A stretch of 64,000 nt of DNA from Crocinitomicaceae bacterium (GCA_002700285.1 PACT01000019.1:1-64000); one strand, 5' to 3'; counted from the first letter of the stretch, positions 44,125-54,317 are shown. A program made the numbers and translations. The notes: a model not told the origin generated them from the letters alone.

Positions 44125-45393
44125 ATGAATAAAAATGAAAATATCCCCACTGGACCTAGCACATCAAAAGAAGCTATGGATCTTGAAAACAAACACGGAG
44201 CGCATAACTATCATCCTCTCCCTGTAGTTCTAGATCGAGGAAAAGGTGTTTTTGTTTGGGATATTGAAGGTCATAAATATTTTGACTTCCTGAGTGCTTA
44301 CAGCGCTGTTAATCAAGGACACTGTCATCCTAAGATTGTAGAGGTTATGCAAGCTCAGACTGAAAAACTAACTTTAACGTCTAGAGCTTTTTATAACAGC
44401 AACCTCGGGAAATATGAGAAGTTCATTACTGAATACTTTGAATATGACAAAGTCCTTCCTATGAATACTGGAGCTGAAGCAGTTGAAACAGCTATTAAAA
44501 TAGCCAGAAAATGGGCTTACGATGTAAAGGGAGTCCCCACCGATTGTGCAAAAATCATCACTTGTAAAGAAAACTTTCACGGAAGAACTACAACCATAGT
44601 TTCTTTCTCAAATGACCAGGATTCTACAGGGGGATTTGGGCCATATACTCCGGGTTTTGAAGTGATTGAGTATAATAATCTTCTTGAATTAAAAGAGGCC
44701 GTAAAGGATCCAAATGTAGCAGGGTTTTTAGTTGAACCTATTCAAGGTGAAGCTGGTGTGATGGTTCCTGATCATGACTTTATTGCTGAAGCAATGAAAA
44801 TTTGTCGTGAGGCAAACGTTCTCTTTATGGCTGACGAAGTTCAAACTGGAATCGCTCGTACTGGTTCTCTTCTTGCCTCTCGAACACCAAATGACAAAGG
44901 AGAAACGAAAGCTGATATACTTATTTTAGGCAAAGCCTTAAGTGGAGGAGCATACCCTGTATCTGCTGTACTAACGGATGATTCAGTGATGAAAGTAATC
45001 CATCCAGGTCAACATGGATCTACATTCGGTGGCAACCCAATTGCTGCAGAAGTTGCTATAGCTGCACTGGAAATTGTTCGCGAAGAAAATCTTGCTGAAA
45101 ACGCATATGTGTTAGGAAAGAAATTTAGACAATCAATGCAAGAACTCGCTTCTGAATGTGAACTGATTACTTTGGTCCGTGGAAAAGGATTGCTAAACGC
45201 TATTGTCATCAATGACACTCCAGACTCATCAACAGCCTGGGATCTCTGTGTGGCAATGAAAGACAACGGACTTCTCGCGAAGCCTACGCACGGGAACATC
45301 ATACGCTTCGCTCCTCCTTTGGTGATGACAGAAAATCAATTGGACGAGTGTATTGCTATTATTCGAAAGACTGTACTCGAGTTTAACGGGTGA
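44125..45393 (+). CDS. rocD: Ornithine--oxo-acid transaminase
   Basis: A 422-aa class III PLP aminotransferase. [21 protein letters not shown] and [17 protein letters not shown] are characteristic of ornithine delta-aminotransferase; the PLP lysine lies in [20 protein letters not shown] and the cofactor-binding stretch in [15 protein letters not shown]. It converts ornithine to glutamate semialdehyde, linking arginine, proline and glutamate metabolism. Two sampled lines are about 35-37% G+C. A near-match -7 box TATCTTTA ends exactly 4 nt before the ATG. Confidence 0.93.
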   Translation: MNKNENIPTGPSTSKEAMDLENKHGAHNYHPLPVVLDRGKGVFVWDIEGHKYFDFLSAYSAVNQGHCHPKIVEVMQAQTEKLTLTSRAFYNSNLGKYEKFITEYFEYDKVLPMNTGAEAVETAIKIARKWAYDVKGVPTDCAKIITCKENFHGRTTTIVSFSNDQDSTGGFGPYTPGFEVIEYNNLLELKEAVKDPNVAGFLVEPIQGEAGVMVPDHDFIAEAMKICREANVLFMADEVQTGIARTGSLLASRTPNDKGETKADILILGKALSGGAYPVSAVLTDDSVMKVIHPGQHGSTFGGNPIAAEVAIAALEIVREENLAENAYVLGKKFRQSMQELASECELITLVRGKGLLNAIVINDTPDSSTAWDLCVAMKDNGLLAKPTHGNIIRFAPPLVMTENQLDECIAIIRKTVLEFNG

Positions 45394-45458
45394 AACACTT
45401 TGTTTTAGTCATGGTTTAACCATCTCTTGACGATTAATATATGTCAACACGTTAGTAA

Positions 45459-46451
45459 TCAGTCAATAAATCCTTGCTCACGCATCCAGTCGTCGTTGTA
45501 AATTTTCGCAACGTAACGGGATCCGTGATCGTGGAAGAGAACGACTGGAACGTCGTCTGACTTGAGCTCTGACTTGAGTTGACGAAGACCTTGAATGGCC
45601 GAACCGCATGAGTATCCGAGAAACAAACCTTCTTTAAGGGCGAGTTCACGTGCAGCGAGGGCAGCATCTTTATCAGTCACCTTCTCAAACTTATCAATGA
45701 GGTCAAACTTCACGTTTGCAGGCAGTATATCTTCACCTATGCCTTCAGTCAGGTAGCTGTAGATTTCGTTTTCATCAAACTCACCTGTCTCGAGGTATTT
45801 TTTGAAGACCGAACCATAAGAATCGACGCCCCAAATCTGAATGTCTGGATTCTGTTCTTTAAGATATTTCGCCACACCTGAGATGGTTCCTCCTGTGCCG
45901 ACGCCGACAATGAAATGAGTGACACGTCCTTCGGTTTGCGCCCATATTTCAGGACCCGTAGAAAGATAATGCGCTTTGCCGTTGCTGAGATTGTCATATT
46001 GATTGCACCAGAAACTGTTCTCAATTTCTGAATTCAATTTCCTCGCTACACTATAGTAACTCTCGGGATGATCGGGTGCGACAGCAGTAGGGCAAATATG
46101 CACCGTAGCACCCATCGCTCTCAACATGTCCACCTTCTCCTTGCTCTGCTTACAGTTGGTTGTACAAATAATCTTGTAGCCTTTCACTATTGCACCAATC
46201 GCGAGACCCATACCCGTGTTCCCTGAAGTACACTCGATGATGGTCCCTCCGGGTTTTAAGTCGCCCGAAGCTTCAGCATCTTCAATCATTTGAAGTGCCA
46301 TCCTGTCTTTTACACTGTGACCAGGGTTGAAATATTCAACTTTTGCATACACCTCGCAAGGAAAATCCTTCACAATTTTATTCAGTTTAATAAGGGGGGT
46401 ATTCCCAATTGCACCCAGGATGTTTTCGTGTACGTTTTTTCCTTTATTCAT
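45459..46451 (-). CDS. PLP-dependent cysteine synthase / cystathionine beta-synthase family
   Basis: A 330-aa fold-type II PLP enzyme from the ATG at 46451. NILGAIGNTPLIKLNKI opens it, the PLP lysine is in FNPGHSVKDRMAL, the substrate loop is ECTSGNTGMGLAIGAI and the phosphate site VGVGTGGTISGVAKYL. GYSCGSAIQGLRQL near the end is as in cystathionine beta-synthase/O-acetylserine sulfhydrylase homologues of Bacteroidota. Whether it makes cysteine or cystathionine cannot be decided. A perfect -7 box (TACTTTTG) stands 4 nt before the ATG, predicting a leaderless mRNA. Confidence 0.9.
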   Translation of the reverse strand: MNKGKNVHENILGAIGNTPLIKLNKIVKDFPCEVYAKVEYFNPGHSVKDRMALQMIEDAEASGDLKPGGTIIECTSGNTGMGLAIGAIVKGYKIICTTNCKQSKEKVDMLRAMGATVHICPTAVAPDHPESYYSVARKLNSEIENSFWCNQYDNLSNGKAHYLSTGPEIWAQTEGRVTHFIVGVGTGGTISGVAKYLKEQNPDIQIWGVDSYGSVFKKYLETGEFDENEIYSYLTEGIGEDILPANVKFDLIDKFEKVTDKDAALAARELALKEGLFLGYSCGSAIQGLRQLKSELKSDDVPVVLFHDHGSRYVAKIYNDDWMREQGFID

Positions 46452-46455
46452 TCTG

Positions 46456-46463
46456 CAAAAGTA
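46456..46463 (-). promoter_or_regulatory. Predicted -7 box of the cysteine synthase family gene (leaderless geometry)
   Basis: Minus strand TACTTTTG-CAGA-ATG: box, 4 nt, start codon. This is the third exact TAnnTTTG-N4-ATG arrangement in the window. Confidence 0.45.
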
Positions 46464-46513
46464 AGTACTCATGGGGACTTTTATGCGCATCTATGATACT
46501 ACCTTTATTCCCG

Positions 46514-47986
46514 ATGAGTACAAAAGGTAAAATTACAAGGCGAATTGCAAATAGAATGAGCACTGCGAATCGTTCTGCATCCTCTTGGGCAAAACCTGTT
46601 GTACACATCGCTTCTGCAGGAATTTCATTGGGGCTGGGTCTAATCATCATCTCTACGGCAATCGTGCAAGGATTTCAGAGTGAGATTAGAGATCTCGTCA
46701 TCGGATTTGGTTCTCATATACAAATCATCCCTATCGATCCTGACAACGACGGTATCGTATTAAATACGGATTTACTAAGCGAAATAAATGACCTAAATGG
46801 GGTGAAATCTGTCGCACCATTACATTTAAACGCGGGTTTACTCGAAACAAATAAATCGCTAAAAGGTGTATCCGTAAAAGGAATTGACCTAGATGATCCA
46901 CGTGGATTTAATAGCGATTCCGACATGATTTTGCAAGCGCTTATTTACGGAAAACTGCCTACCGAAAAATCTGACATCCTCATTTCTACGCCCCTTGCAA
47001 AGACTTTAGAACTCGACACAAATGACCGCATCAGTCTTTATTTGGTCGTTAAAAATGAAGATGTTAAACCCAGGGCAGTTCGGGTGTGTGGCATCTATGA
47101 AACTGGACTTCTGGAGTACGATGAACGGTTCATCTTTGTTCAAAACACCCTTCTTCAAGAAGTGTCAAACCGCGGTGTTCAAGCTGTGATCTACCTCACC
47201 GAAACGTCAGAAGGGCTGGACATTCGTGGCGCTTCGTTTGGAAAAACCTTTGAAGGTGAAGCGCCCCTGGGAAGATGGGAACCTGACATTGATCTCCAAC
47301 ACCCTGATACTTCAAAAGCATACGCTTGGATTGTTGGAGGGGATGAAATCCAAGACACAGCCCATTTATACTATTCAATGGGCACATGGAATGCGCAAGC
47401 TGGAGATGGATCATCGTCACTGTTTGCTGACGGATATGAAGTTTACATCGACAAATTTGCAGATCTGGCTGCCATCGATGAAGAAATTTTGTACACCATA
47501 CCACATACACTCATCACAAATAAAATAACCGAACAAAGCAGAGAGATTTTCAGCTGGCTTGGGATGCTTGATTTAAATGTGGTTGTGATCATAAGTCTGA
47601 TGGTCCTTATCAGCATTATCAATATGGTCAGTGCGCTTCTGATTGTTATTCTAGAAAGAAGACCTCAAGTAGGACTCCTAAAGGCCTTGGGAATGAGAGA
47701 TTCGAGTGTTATCGAACTGTTTGTGCATTATGCCGCGAGAATCATTGGGGGCGGATTTCTAATTGGAAACATCATCGGATTCACGGTCTGCCTCATCCAA
47801 CAGAAAACAGGATTAATCAGCCTAGATCCTCATGCCTATTATGTTTCAGAAGTCCCCATAATGTTAGACTTTTCTAGATTGTTGTTCATCGAAGGAGTCG
47901 CATTTTCTGCGTGCGTTGTCTCTATGTTTTTACCCGCTTGGTACAGCACAAGAATACTTCCATCTTCAGCAATAAGAATCAGATAA
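46514..47986 (+). CDS. LolC/LolE-like ABC transporter permease
   Basis: A 490-aa FtsX-superfamily permease with one N-terminal helix (PVVHIASAGISLGLGLIIIST), a large periplasmic domain (about 60-340) and three C-terminal helices (VVVIISLMVLISIINMVSAL, ERRPQVGLLKALGM, ending in LPAWYSTRILPSSAIRI). The ERRPQVGLLKALG loop is the coupling helix typical of LolC/E. It should help release lipoproteins from the inner membrane. No ATPase gene is adjacent. The start is the ATG at 46514; an ATG 7 codons upstream is also possible. The NamZ-type lipoprotein gene follows after 3 nt. Confidence 0.85.
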   Translation: MSTKGKITRRIANRMSTANRSASSWAKPVVHIASAGISLGLGLIIISTAIVQGFQSEIRDLVIGFGSHIQIIPIDPDNDGIVLNTDLLSEINDLNGVKSVAPLHLNAGLLETNKSLKGVSVKGIDLDDPRGFNSDSDMILQALIYGKLPTEKSDILISTPLAKTLELDTNDRISLYLVVKNEDVKPRAVRVCGIYETGLLEYDERFIFVQNTLLQEVSNRGVQAVIYLTETSEGLDIRGASFGKTFEGEAPLGRWEPDIDLQHPDTSKAYAWIVGGDEIQDTAHLYYSMGTWNAQAGDGSSSLFADGYEVYIDKFADLAAIDEEILYTIPHTLITNKITEQSREIFSWLGMLDLNVVVIISLMVLISIINMVSALLIVILERRPQVGLLKALGMRDSSVIELFVHYAARIIGGGFLIGNIIGFTVCLIQQKTGLISLDPHAYYVSEVPIMLDFSRLLFIEGVAFSACVVSMFLPAWYSTRILPSSAIRIR

Positions 47987-47989
47987 CCC

Positions 47990-49213
47990 ATGTTCAGAAT
48001 AAATATCACCCTTGTTTTGTGTCTGCTTGCTTTTGTGTGTGGTTGCTCTGCACAACATTCTACGTCAAATAAAGAACTCAAAAAAACCGACCCCCGAATT
48101 GAATTAGGACATGAAAAAGTAGATGAAATTGTCACCCTCTGTGGGGATAAAAATATAGCAGTCGTGGGCAACCATACCTCAATGTTGTTCGCCGATATTG
48201 TCGACCATCCGACACATCTTATCGATACCTTGATGTCACGAGGCGTAAACATTAAGCACGTCTTTGCTCCTGAACATGGTTTTAGAGGAAATCGTTCCAA
48301 TGGCGCAGACATTAAAGATGGCTTTGATGATCAAACAGGTCTGCCCATTCTTTCACTTCATGGAAAACATCGAAAACCAAGTCCAGCATCCTTAAAAGAC
48401 ATCGATTTAATCATTTTCGATATACAAGACGTAGGGGCTCGATTTTATACATACCTGAGCACGTTGCTCTTGGTGATGGAAGCCGCGGCAGAAAATGGTG
48501 TTTCTGTATTGGTTCTTGACCGTCCAAACCCTCATGGACATCATGTAGAAGGCCCAATGCTTGACCCTAAATTCGAATCCTTTGTAGGTCTTGCACCTGT
48601 TCCGGTCATTCATGGAATGACGTTGGGTGAAATTGCCTTGATGTCAAATGGTGAAGGGTGGAGTGAAGCTGGATTGAAAGCAAACCTGCATGTCATCCCA
48701 TGTGTAGGCTATACACATTCTACTTTCTATTCCGCACCCATTTCACCCAGTCCAAACCTTCCGTCTGACCAAAGCATTGCTCTCTACCCTTCTCTATGCT
48801 TTTTCGAACCAACTTTAGTTAGTATCGGCAGAGGAACCACTATGCCGTTTGAGGTAATAGGATATCCTAACAATCCTCATGGTGAGTATACTTTTGTTCC
48901 AGTTTCAACACCTGGTGCATCTCCAAATCCTAAACACGAAGGTCTGCTTTGTAAAGGAAGCAATCTCAACAACCATTCGACAACATGGGACTTAAGTATA
49001 CTAGAACATTATATCAACGCTTACAGACATGAACATGGTTCTCTTGAAGGATTCTTCACTTCCATCCATTTCTTTGACAAACTTGCTGGAACAGATCGCT
49101 TAAGACTAAGTCTAGAACAAGGAATGGGAATGCAAGACATTGAAGACACTTGGAAAGAGAATTTAAAGGCGTTTAAATCTGCGCGAAGCCCATATTTATT
49201 GTATCCTATATAA
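47990..49213 (+). CDS. Exo-beta-N-acetylmuramidase NamZ-like (DUF1343) lipoprotein
   Basis: A 407-aa protein of the DUF1343/NamZ family, which releases MurNAc from the non-reducing end of peptidoglycan fragments. A signal peptide with lipobox VCGC precedes the domain. Typical segments: FAPEHGFRGNRSNGADI, IFDIQDVGARFYTYLSTL, VLDRPNPHGHHVEGPML, VIHGMTLGEIALMSNGEGW and FFEPTLVSIGRGTTMPFEVIG. As a lipoprotein it probably acts in the periplasm on muropeptides. It is 3 nt after the LolE-like permease. Confidence 0.87.
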   Translation: MFRINITLVLCLLAFVCGCSAQHSTSNKELKKTDPRIELGHEKVDEIVTLCGDKNIAVVGNHTSMLFADIVDHPTHLIDTLMSRGVNIKHVFAPEHGFRGNRSNGADIKDGFDDQTGLPILSLHGKHRKPSPASLKDIDLIIFDIQDVGARFYTYLSTLLLVMEAAAENGVSVLVLDRPNPHGHHVEGPMLDPKFESFVGLAPVPVIHGMTLGEIALMSNGEGWSEAGLKANLHVIPCVGYTHSTFYSAPISPSPNLPSDQSIALYPSLCFFEPTLVSIGRGTTMPFEVIGYPNNPHGEYTFVPVSTPGASPNPKHEGLLCKGSNLNNHSTTWDLSILEHYINAYRHEHGSLEGFFTSIHFFDKLAGTDRLRLSLEQGMGMQDIEDTWKENLKAFKSARSPYLLYPI

Positions 49214-49229
49214 TCTAATTGAAATTATT

Positions 49230-49237
49230 TATATTTG
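49230..49237 (+). promoter_or_regulatory. Predicted -7 box of the 159-aa lipoprotein gene
   Basis: TATATTTG ends 6 nt before the ATG at 49244, so the predicted transcript has almost no leader. The region is AT-rich, which raises the chance of a fortuitous match. Confidence 0.33.
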
Positions 49238-49243
49238 TTTTCT

Positions 49244-49723
49244 ATGAAATACACCAATATTCTATACTACATCGCAATGGTCTCATTTTTTGCCATTGGA
49301 TGCACCAAGCAAGATGATTTTACCAATATAGTTTACGAGTGTGAATGTGGAACTTTAACCATTGACTCCCGAGACTTGTCTGTTCGTCTAGCAGAAGGTT
49401 TTGTTCCCAACAGTTCATTGCCTGATACTTGGAGATACCATATCGTAGCTGACTATAGAACTGAAGAACAGCGCATCAATCACGCTCCAAGTAATGAAAT
49501 AAGCCTCACTATAGACATTGTTCACTCTGGATTATTAGCTTCTGATGAGGCATTAAATGTAATGACGGTAAACTATCTTGATGTACCCAATGATATTATT
49601 TGGAATATCACGGAAGGTATTGTTGAAGTCAGCGTCAACGATGGCTACCACTCAGTTAACCTTTCTAACATAGTTGCAGATGGCAACCTCATCAACGGCG
49701 CTTTAATGGTTGATTTTCAATAA
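49244..49723 (+). CDS. Small lipoprotein, function unknown
   Basis: A 159-aa protein with a lipoprotein signal (YIAMVSFFAIGC, lipobox AIGC) starting at the ATG 49244; the track's earlier start is a TTG. The mature part has two cysteines in YECECGTL and a beta-rich sequence (NEISLTIDIVHSGLL, IIWNITEGIVEVSVNDG). I do not recognise the family. It follows the NamZ gene by 30 nt and converges on acnB. It may be an orphan surface or periplasmic lipoprotein. Confidence 0.65.
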   Translation: MKYTNILYYIAMVSFFAIGCTKQDDFTNIVYECECGTLTIDSRDLSVRLAEGFVPNSSLPDTWRYHIVADYRTEEQRINHAPSNEISLTIDIVHSGLLASDEALNVMTVNYLDVPNDIIWNITEGIVEVSVNDGYHSVNLSNIVADGNLINGALMVDFQ

Positions 49724-49789
49724 CAATTTCAGGAGTAACAATGTTCATCCTATATGATTTTTGACCCAAACACCCTCCCCCATCAATAC

Positions 49790-52585
49790 TCAGTAAGAAA
49801 TCTTGTGTGAAGGAGAGGTTAATTTCTTCAATGAAGGTGCAAATTTAGTAAGCACAATACCTTCAACTGCTTCCTTATATTCATCTATAGTAGGAGTTCG
49901 TCCTAGAATGGCGGCTAAAACAACCACTGGAGTTGATGCAAGCAAGGATTCTCCTTTCTTTTGACCTGAGTCTGCAACAACACGACCTTGAAACAGACGT
50001 GTTGAAGTCGCAAGAACTGTATCTCCTTTTTCAGCTTTTTCTTGGTTTCCCATGCAAAGGTTGCACCCGGGTCGTTCTAAATACATCATGTTCTCATATT
50101 CAGAACGTGGGGTACTTTTGGGGTTCAAATCGCTGAATTCAAATCCAGAATACTTTTTCAGCACATCCCAATCTCCTTCATCTTTCAGTTCATCAATGAT
50201 ATTGTAAGTAGGAGCTGCAACAACCAACGGAGCTTTAAATTCAACTTTTTGAGAGGTCTTCTCAAGATTTCTAAGCATTTGAGCTACTATCTTGAGGTCT
50301 CCCTTGTGGACCATACAAGAACCCACAAATCCTAAATCGACATGCTTTGTGCCTTTATAATAAGAAAGTTCACGTATGGTGTCATGAGTATAACGCTTTG
50401 AAACATCATCGTTATGAACATCAGGATCCGCAATCATCGGTTGTACTATAGCATCCAAATCTACTTCAAAATCAGCACTATACTTTGCATTGGCATCAGG
50501 TACAAGAGCAGGTTTTTCACCCGACTTAATTTGTGAGATTCTTAAGTTGGCAATATCAATCAGACCTTGAAGGACACATGAGTGGTTTTCCATACCCTTG
50601 TCAATCATAATCTGAATTCTATGCTTTGAAATTTCAAGCGATTCAATTAGGGTATCATCCTGAGAAATACAGATCGCAGCTTTTGCTTTCATCTCAGCTG
50701 TCCAATCCGTAAATGTAAATGCCTGATCAGCAGGTAAAGTACCAATATGAACTTCTATCACTCTTCCCTGAAATACATTTTCACCATCAAACTTTTGGAG
50801 CATTTGAGCCTGAGTTGCGTGAACAACATCACGAAAATCCATATGGTTCTTCATCTCTCCTTTGAACGTGACTTTAACCGATTCAGGCAGAACCATGGAA
50901 GTTTCGCCTGTTGCAAGTGCCAAAGCTACTGTACCAGAGTCAGCACCAAAAGCAACACCTTTAGACATTCTTGTATGTGAATCTCCTCCAATGATGATGG
51001 ACCAATCATTCACAGTGATGTCATTAAGTACCTTGTGTATGACATCTGTCATAGCGTGGTATTTTCCTTTCGGATCTCGGCCAGTAATCAATCCAAAATC
51101 ATTCATAAACTTCATGAGTTTCGGAATGTTTCTTTGTGCTTTGAGATCCCATACAGATGCTGTATGACAACCAGACTGATAGGCTCCATCGACAATGGGT
51201 GAAATGACCGTAGCTGCCATCATTTCCAACTCCTGAGAAGTCATTAACCCTGTGGTATCCTGAGAACCAATTATATTGACTGTAGCTCGAACATAAGAGC
51301 CTGCATGCAAAACAGCTCCTGAAGTTCCCACAGCATTTTTATTGAAAATTTTCTCTACTGCAGTCAAACCTTGTCCTTTATGAGAAACTTCCTGAGAATG
51401 GGCAAAAACATGGGGCACATCTATTCCTAAAGTTTTTGAGGCAAACGTCTGAAGTTTTTTGCCAAAAACAATCGCATAAGAACCACCAGCCTTAATGAAT
51501 TCAACTTTCTGGGGAGTTAAAGAGCTCGAAATGTCGATCAACTCTTGATCTCCATGGAACAGTTTCTTCTTTTTAGTGTTAATTGTAAGTACTGTTCCAG
51601 TATCTACAGAATAAGTTTTCTCTAAAAGAGGTTCTCCGTCTTCATCGTAAATGGTATTTCCTTCACCATCCACTTTCTTGACCCAGTTTTTCAGGTCGAT
51701 ACCTATACCTCCCGTAACACCAACTGTTGTTAAGAAAATAGGGGATATACCATTTGTTCCAGCGACCACAGGTGCAATATTAATAAACGGAACATATGGG
51801 CTCGCTTGTTTACCAGTCCATAAGGCTACATTGTTAACACCAGACATTCTTGAAGACCCCACACCCATGGTTCCTTTCTCTGCAATTAACATCACACTTT
51901 TGTCAGGGTGCTGTTTTTTAAGTGCAGTCAATTCATTTTGACGCTCTTTGTTATGTTCAAACAAACACTGACCATGAAGCTCACGGTCAGACCTAGAATG
52001 CGCATCACTTCCAGGAGAAAGTAAATCTGTAGAAATGTCACCTACACCGGCTACAAAAGTGACCACCTTAATTTCTTCAGGAACATCTGGCAATTTTGTA
52101 AAAAATTCAGCTTTAGCATAGCTTTCTAAAATCTCTTTTGCATGTTCATTCCCAGCAATAAAAGCTTTCTTAAGGCACTCCATATCGGCTTCATAAAGAA
52201 ACACTTGGGTTTTTAAAACTCTCGCTGCTTTATCGGCAACAACAAGATTGTTGCCTAAGGCTAAATCCAACAACACATCAATAGAAGGCCCACCCTTCAT
52301 ATGCGACAGTTGCTCAAAAGCAAAAGATGGAGAAATTTCTTTTAGAACCGTTTTACCAAGAATAACGTCTTTGAGGAATTGAGCCTTTAATGAAGCAGCA
52401 CTAGTGGTTCCAGGTAAAACATTGTATATAAAAAACTGGATAGAATCCTCTCGGTCTTCGTGATCTATATCTTTGATTTGAGAAATAATCGCACTCAATA
52501 AATCAGCACTTTCAATGGGATGAGGATGAAGTCCCTTTTTCTCTCTCTCTGAAATTTCTTTAATGTATTCTTTGTAAAAATTCAT
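49790..52585 (-). CDS. acnB: Aconitate hydratase B (bifunctional 2-methylisocitrate dehydratase)
   Basis: A 931-aa AcnB. The N-terminal HEAT-like part (about 1-160) is followed by the swivel domain and the catalytic domains. SRMSGVNNVALWTG, GGDSHTRMSKGVAFGADSGT, VGSCMVHKGD and RPGCNLCMGNQEKA supply substrate and [4Fe-4S] cluster residues (Cys-x2-Cys). It isomerises citrate to isocitrate. I use the ATG at 52585, since the 26 upstream codons of the ORF show no homology. A -7 box lies 36 nt upstream (52622-52629). Confidence 0.94.
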   Translation of the reverse strand: MNFYKEYIKEISEREKKGLHPHPIESADLLSAIISQIKDIDHEDREDSIQFFIYNVLPGTTSAASLKAQFLKDVILGKTVLKEISPSFAFEQLSHMKGGPSIDVLLDLALGNNLVVADKAARVLKTQVFLYEADMECLKKAFIAGNEHAKEILESYAKAEFFTKLPDVPEEIKVVTFVAGVGDISTDLLSPGSDAHSRSDRELHGQCLFEHNKERQNELTALKKQHPDKSVMLIAEKGTMGVGSSRMSGVNNVALWTGKQASPYVPFINIAPVVAGTNGISPIFLTTVGVTGGIGIDLKNWVKKVDGEGNTIYDEDGEPLLEKTYSVDTGTVLTINTKKKKLFHGDQELIDISSSLTPQKVEFIKAGGSYAIVFGKKLQTFASKTLGIDVPHVFAHSQEVSHKGQGLTAVEKIFNKNAVGTSGAVLHAGSYVRATVNIIGSQDTTGLMTSQELEMMAATVISPIVDGAYQSGCHTASVWDLKAQRNIPKLMKFMNDFGLITGRDPKGKYHAMTDVIHKVLNDITVNDWSIIIGGDSHTRMSKGVAFGADSGTVALALATGETSMVLPESVKVTFKGEMKNHMDFRDVVHATQAQMLQKFDGENVFQGRVIEVHIGTLPADQAFTFTDWTAEMKAKAAICISQDDTLIESLEISKHRIQIMIDKGMENHSCVLQGLIDIANLRISQIKSGEKPALVPDANAKYSADFEVDLDAIVQPMIADPDVHNDDVSKRYTHDTIRELSYYKGTKHVDLGFVGSCMVHKGDLKIVAQMLRNLEKTSQKVEFKAPLVVAAPTYNIIDELKDEGDWDVLKKYSGFEFSDLNPKSTPRSEYENMMYLERPGCNLCMGNQEKAEKGDTVLATSTRLFQGRVVADSGQKKGESLLASTPVVVLAAILGRTPTIDEYKEAVEGIVLTKFAPSLKKLTSPSHKISY

Positions 52586-53072
52586 TCTCTTAATCACGTT
52601 ATTCAATAAACGAAGTTGTAGCAAAGATAAGACAGATAAAGGTTGGGTTAAGATGACACCCATTTCGCCAATTTCCTAATTGCTTTCATGCATTTAATTA
52701 CAGAATAAAATTTTATAATCTTGAACGAGGTTGGACATGAATTTCAAACCAAGAAGCATTCTGAAATCATTAATTAAAAAAAAATCAATTACAGAACTTT
52801 CTTTTATATAATATTGTTTTATACAGCAAAAAAACTTCGATAAATGTGAAATTTTGACTAGTAACAATGTTTTCTTTTAAGTTCTGCCGAAAGAGTTAAA
52901 ATACTTATATATTGACAATGGACTTCAACAAAATTGTTTCCCAAACCGAGTAACATAACAAATGATTTTTCTTTAGCATTTTTTTATTTTTATGCTTTGT
53001 TCAAAAAAGGAAAGAACCCAACTTATTCACTATTCTATATCACTATAGAAGTTCACAATGTAAATTCGAATA
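52586..53072. other. AT-rich divergent intergenic region between acnB and the ABC permease gene
   Basis: 487 nt without a supported gene, the longest such stretch in the window. The right-hand 400 nt are very AT-rich with A and T runs and no ORF showing protein character; the small ORFs of the track here are low-complexity. It contains the probable acnB promoter on the left and, at the right end, TAAATTCG 4 nt before the permease ATG. I see no stem-loop terminator, tRNA or repeat family. A small RNA cannot be excluded. Confidence 0.6.
52622..52629 (-). promoter_or_regulatory. Predicted -7 box of acnB
   Basis: TATCTTTG followed by CTAC on the minus strand, 36 nt before the acnB ATG, predicting a leader of about 30 nt. 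The octamer is the same as in the peroxiredoxin and pabA promoters. Confidence 0.42.
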
Positions 53073-54317
53073 ATGAACACTTCCCGCACTTTGATTCAAG
53101 AACAAATAAAAGTTGCAATACGTTCTATTCATGGACAAATGCTTCGCACCTGTCTCACAATAGGCATAATTGCTATGGGGATAATGGCACTTATAGCAAT
53201 GGTAACGGCCACTGAATCTCTTAAGGAAAATATACATGTCGAATTTTCCTCTCTTGGAACCGATTCCTTCACAATTAAGACCAAACGTAATTCTGGTTTC
53301 TTTCAAGGTCAGAGATCTGAACCTCCAACTCCGATAACATTCAGAGAAGCTCGACAGTTCACTAAACTCATTCAGTCAGATTTATTAGTCACCTCTTCTA
53401 TTTTTGCATCTGGGAGCTCGATCATCGGAAGAAATTCTAAGAGAACAGACCCTAATATTCAAATTTTAGGTATTGATCATAACTATCTAGAAGTCGCGAA
53501 CATTCCTTTATCTAAAGGACGTGGATTTTCTAACTCAGAAATCAATGAAGGGACTCCACTCATTATTATAGGATCGAGTATAGAAGAAAAACTATTCGAA
53601 CCTTGGGAGGTAATCCTGGGATCAAACATCTTAGTGTCGGGATCAAGATATAAAGTAATAGGGGTAATTGAATCTAGAGGTGCGAGTTTTGGAATGTCAC
53701 AAGATAACCAATGTCTCATCTCCACAAACGCAGTTAGACGTCAATTCTCAGACGTCAATAGAAGCTATCTAATTACCTGCGCCGTAGCAGATACAGAAAA
53801 CATCGAACAATCAACAGACCTAGCTACAGGAATATTTAGAATGATACGAGGAGATACGCCTGGTAAGCCAAGTTCGTTCGAAATAAGTAAGAGTAACTCT
53901 CTCGTTGAAACACTGCTCGAAGCGACCACAGGCATCACCTTAGCAGCAAGCGTCATTGGCATCATCACTCTCTTCGGTGCAGGAATAGGACTGATGAACA
54001 TCATGCTCGTCTCTGTATCAGAGCGCACGCGAGAAATAGGAACCCGAAAGTCATTAGGCGCAAGCATTCAAGCAATTCGAACTCAATTCTTAATAGAGGT
54101 CATCGTCATCGGACAATTAGGTGGAGCAGTAGGCATTGCTCTCGGCCTGGGGTTGGGTAATCTCATTGCTTCCTATTTCGAAACACCTTTTGTCATTCCC
54201 TGGGAATGGATTGCTGTTGGGATGACACTTTGCATGATTACAAGCTTAGCGAGTGGATACTACCCGGCAAGAAAAGCATCCCTTCTCAACCCTATTGTTG
54301 CGCTTGGAAGAGCATAA
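53073..54317 (+). CDS. MacB-like ABC transporter permease
   Basis: A 414-aa FtsX-family permease of the MacB class. One N-terminal helix (TCLTIGIIAMGIMALIAMV), a periplasmic domain (about 45-280: SLGTDSFTIKTK, ILGIDHNYLEVANIPLSKGRGFS) and three C-terminal helices with the coupling segment SERTREIGTRKSLGAS and ASGYYPARKASLLNPIVAL. It would need a separate LolD/MacB-type ATPase, not found here, and often an MFP partner. Substrate unknown: peptide, lipoprotein or drug. It starts after the AT-rich gap. Confidence 0.85.
   Translation: MNTSRTLIQEQIKVAIRSIHGQMLRTCLTIGIIAMGIMALIAMVTATESLKENIHVEFSSLGTDSFTIKTKRNSGFFQGQRSEPPTPITFREARQFTKLIQSDLLVTSSIFASGSSIIGRNSKRTDPNIQILGIDHNYLEVANIPLSKGRGFSNSEINEGTPLIIIGSSIEEKLFEPWEVILGSNILVSGSRYKVIGVIESRGASFGMSQDNQCLISTNAVRRQFSDVNRSYLITCAVADTENIEQSTDLATGIFRMIRGDTPGKPSSFEISKSNSLVETLLEATTGITLAASVIGIITLFGAGIGLMNIMLVSVSERTREIGTRKSLGASIQAIRTQFLIEVIVIGQLGGAVGIALGLGLGNLIASYFETPFVIPWEWIAVGMTLCMITSLASGYYPARKASLLNPIVALGRA

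Noticed and set aside
45411-45447. Palindrome ATGGTT-T-AACCAT and TTGAC/GTCAA inverted repeat between rocD and the cysteine synthase family gene
   Set aside because: The first has too small a loop and neither has a T-tract, so I do not call a terminator; it may be a protein-binding site but there is no support.
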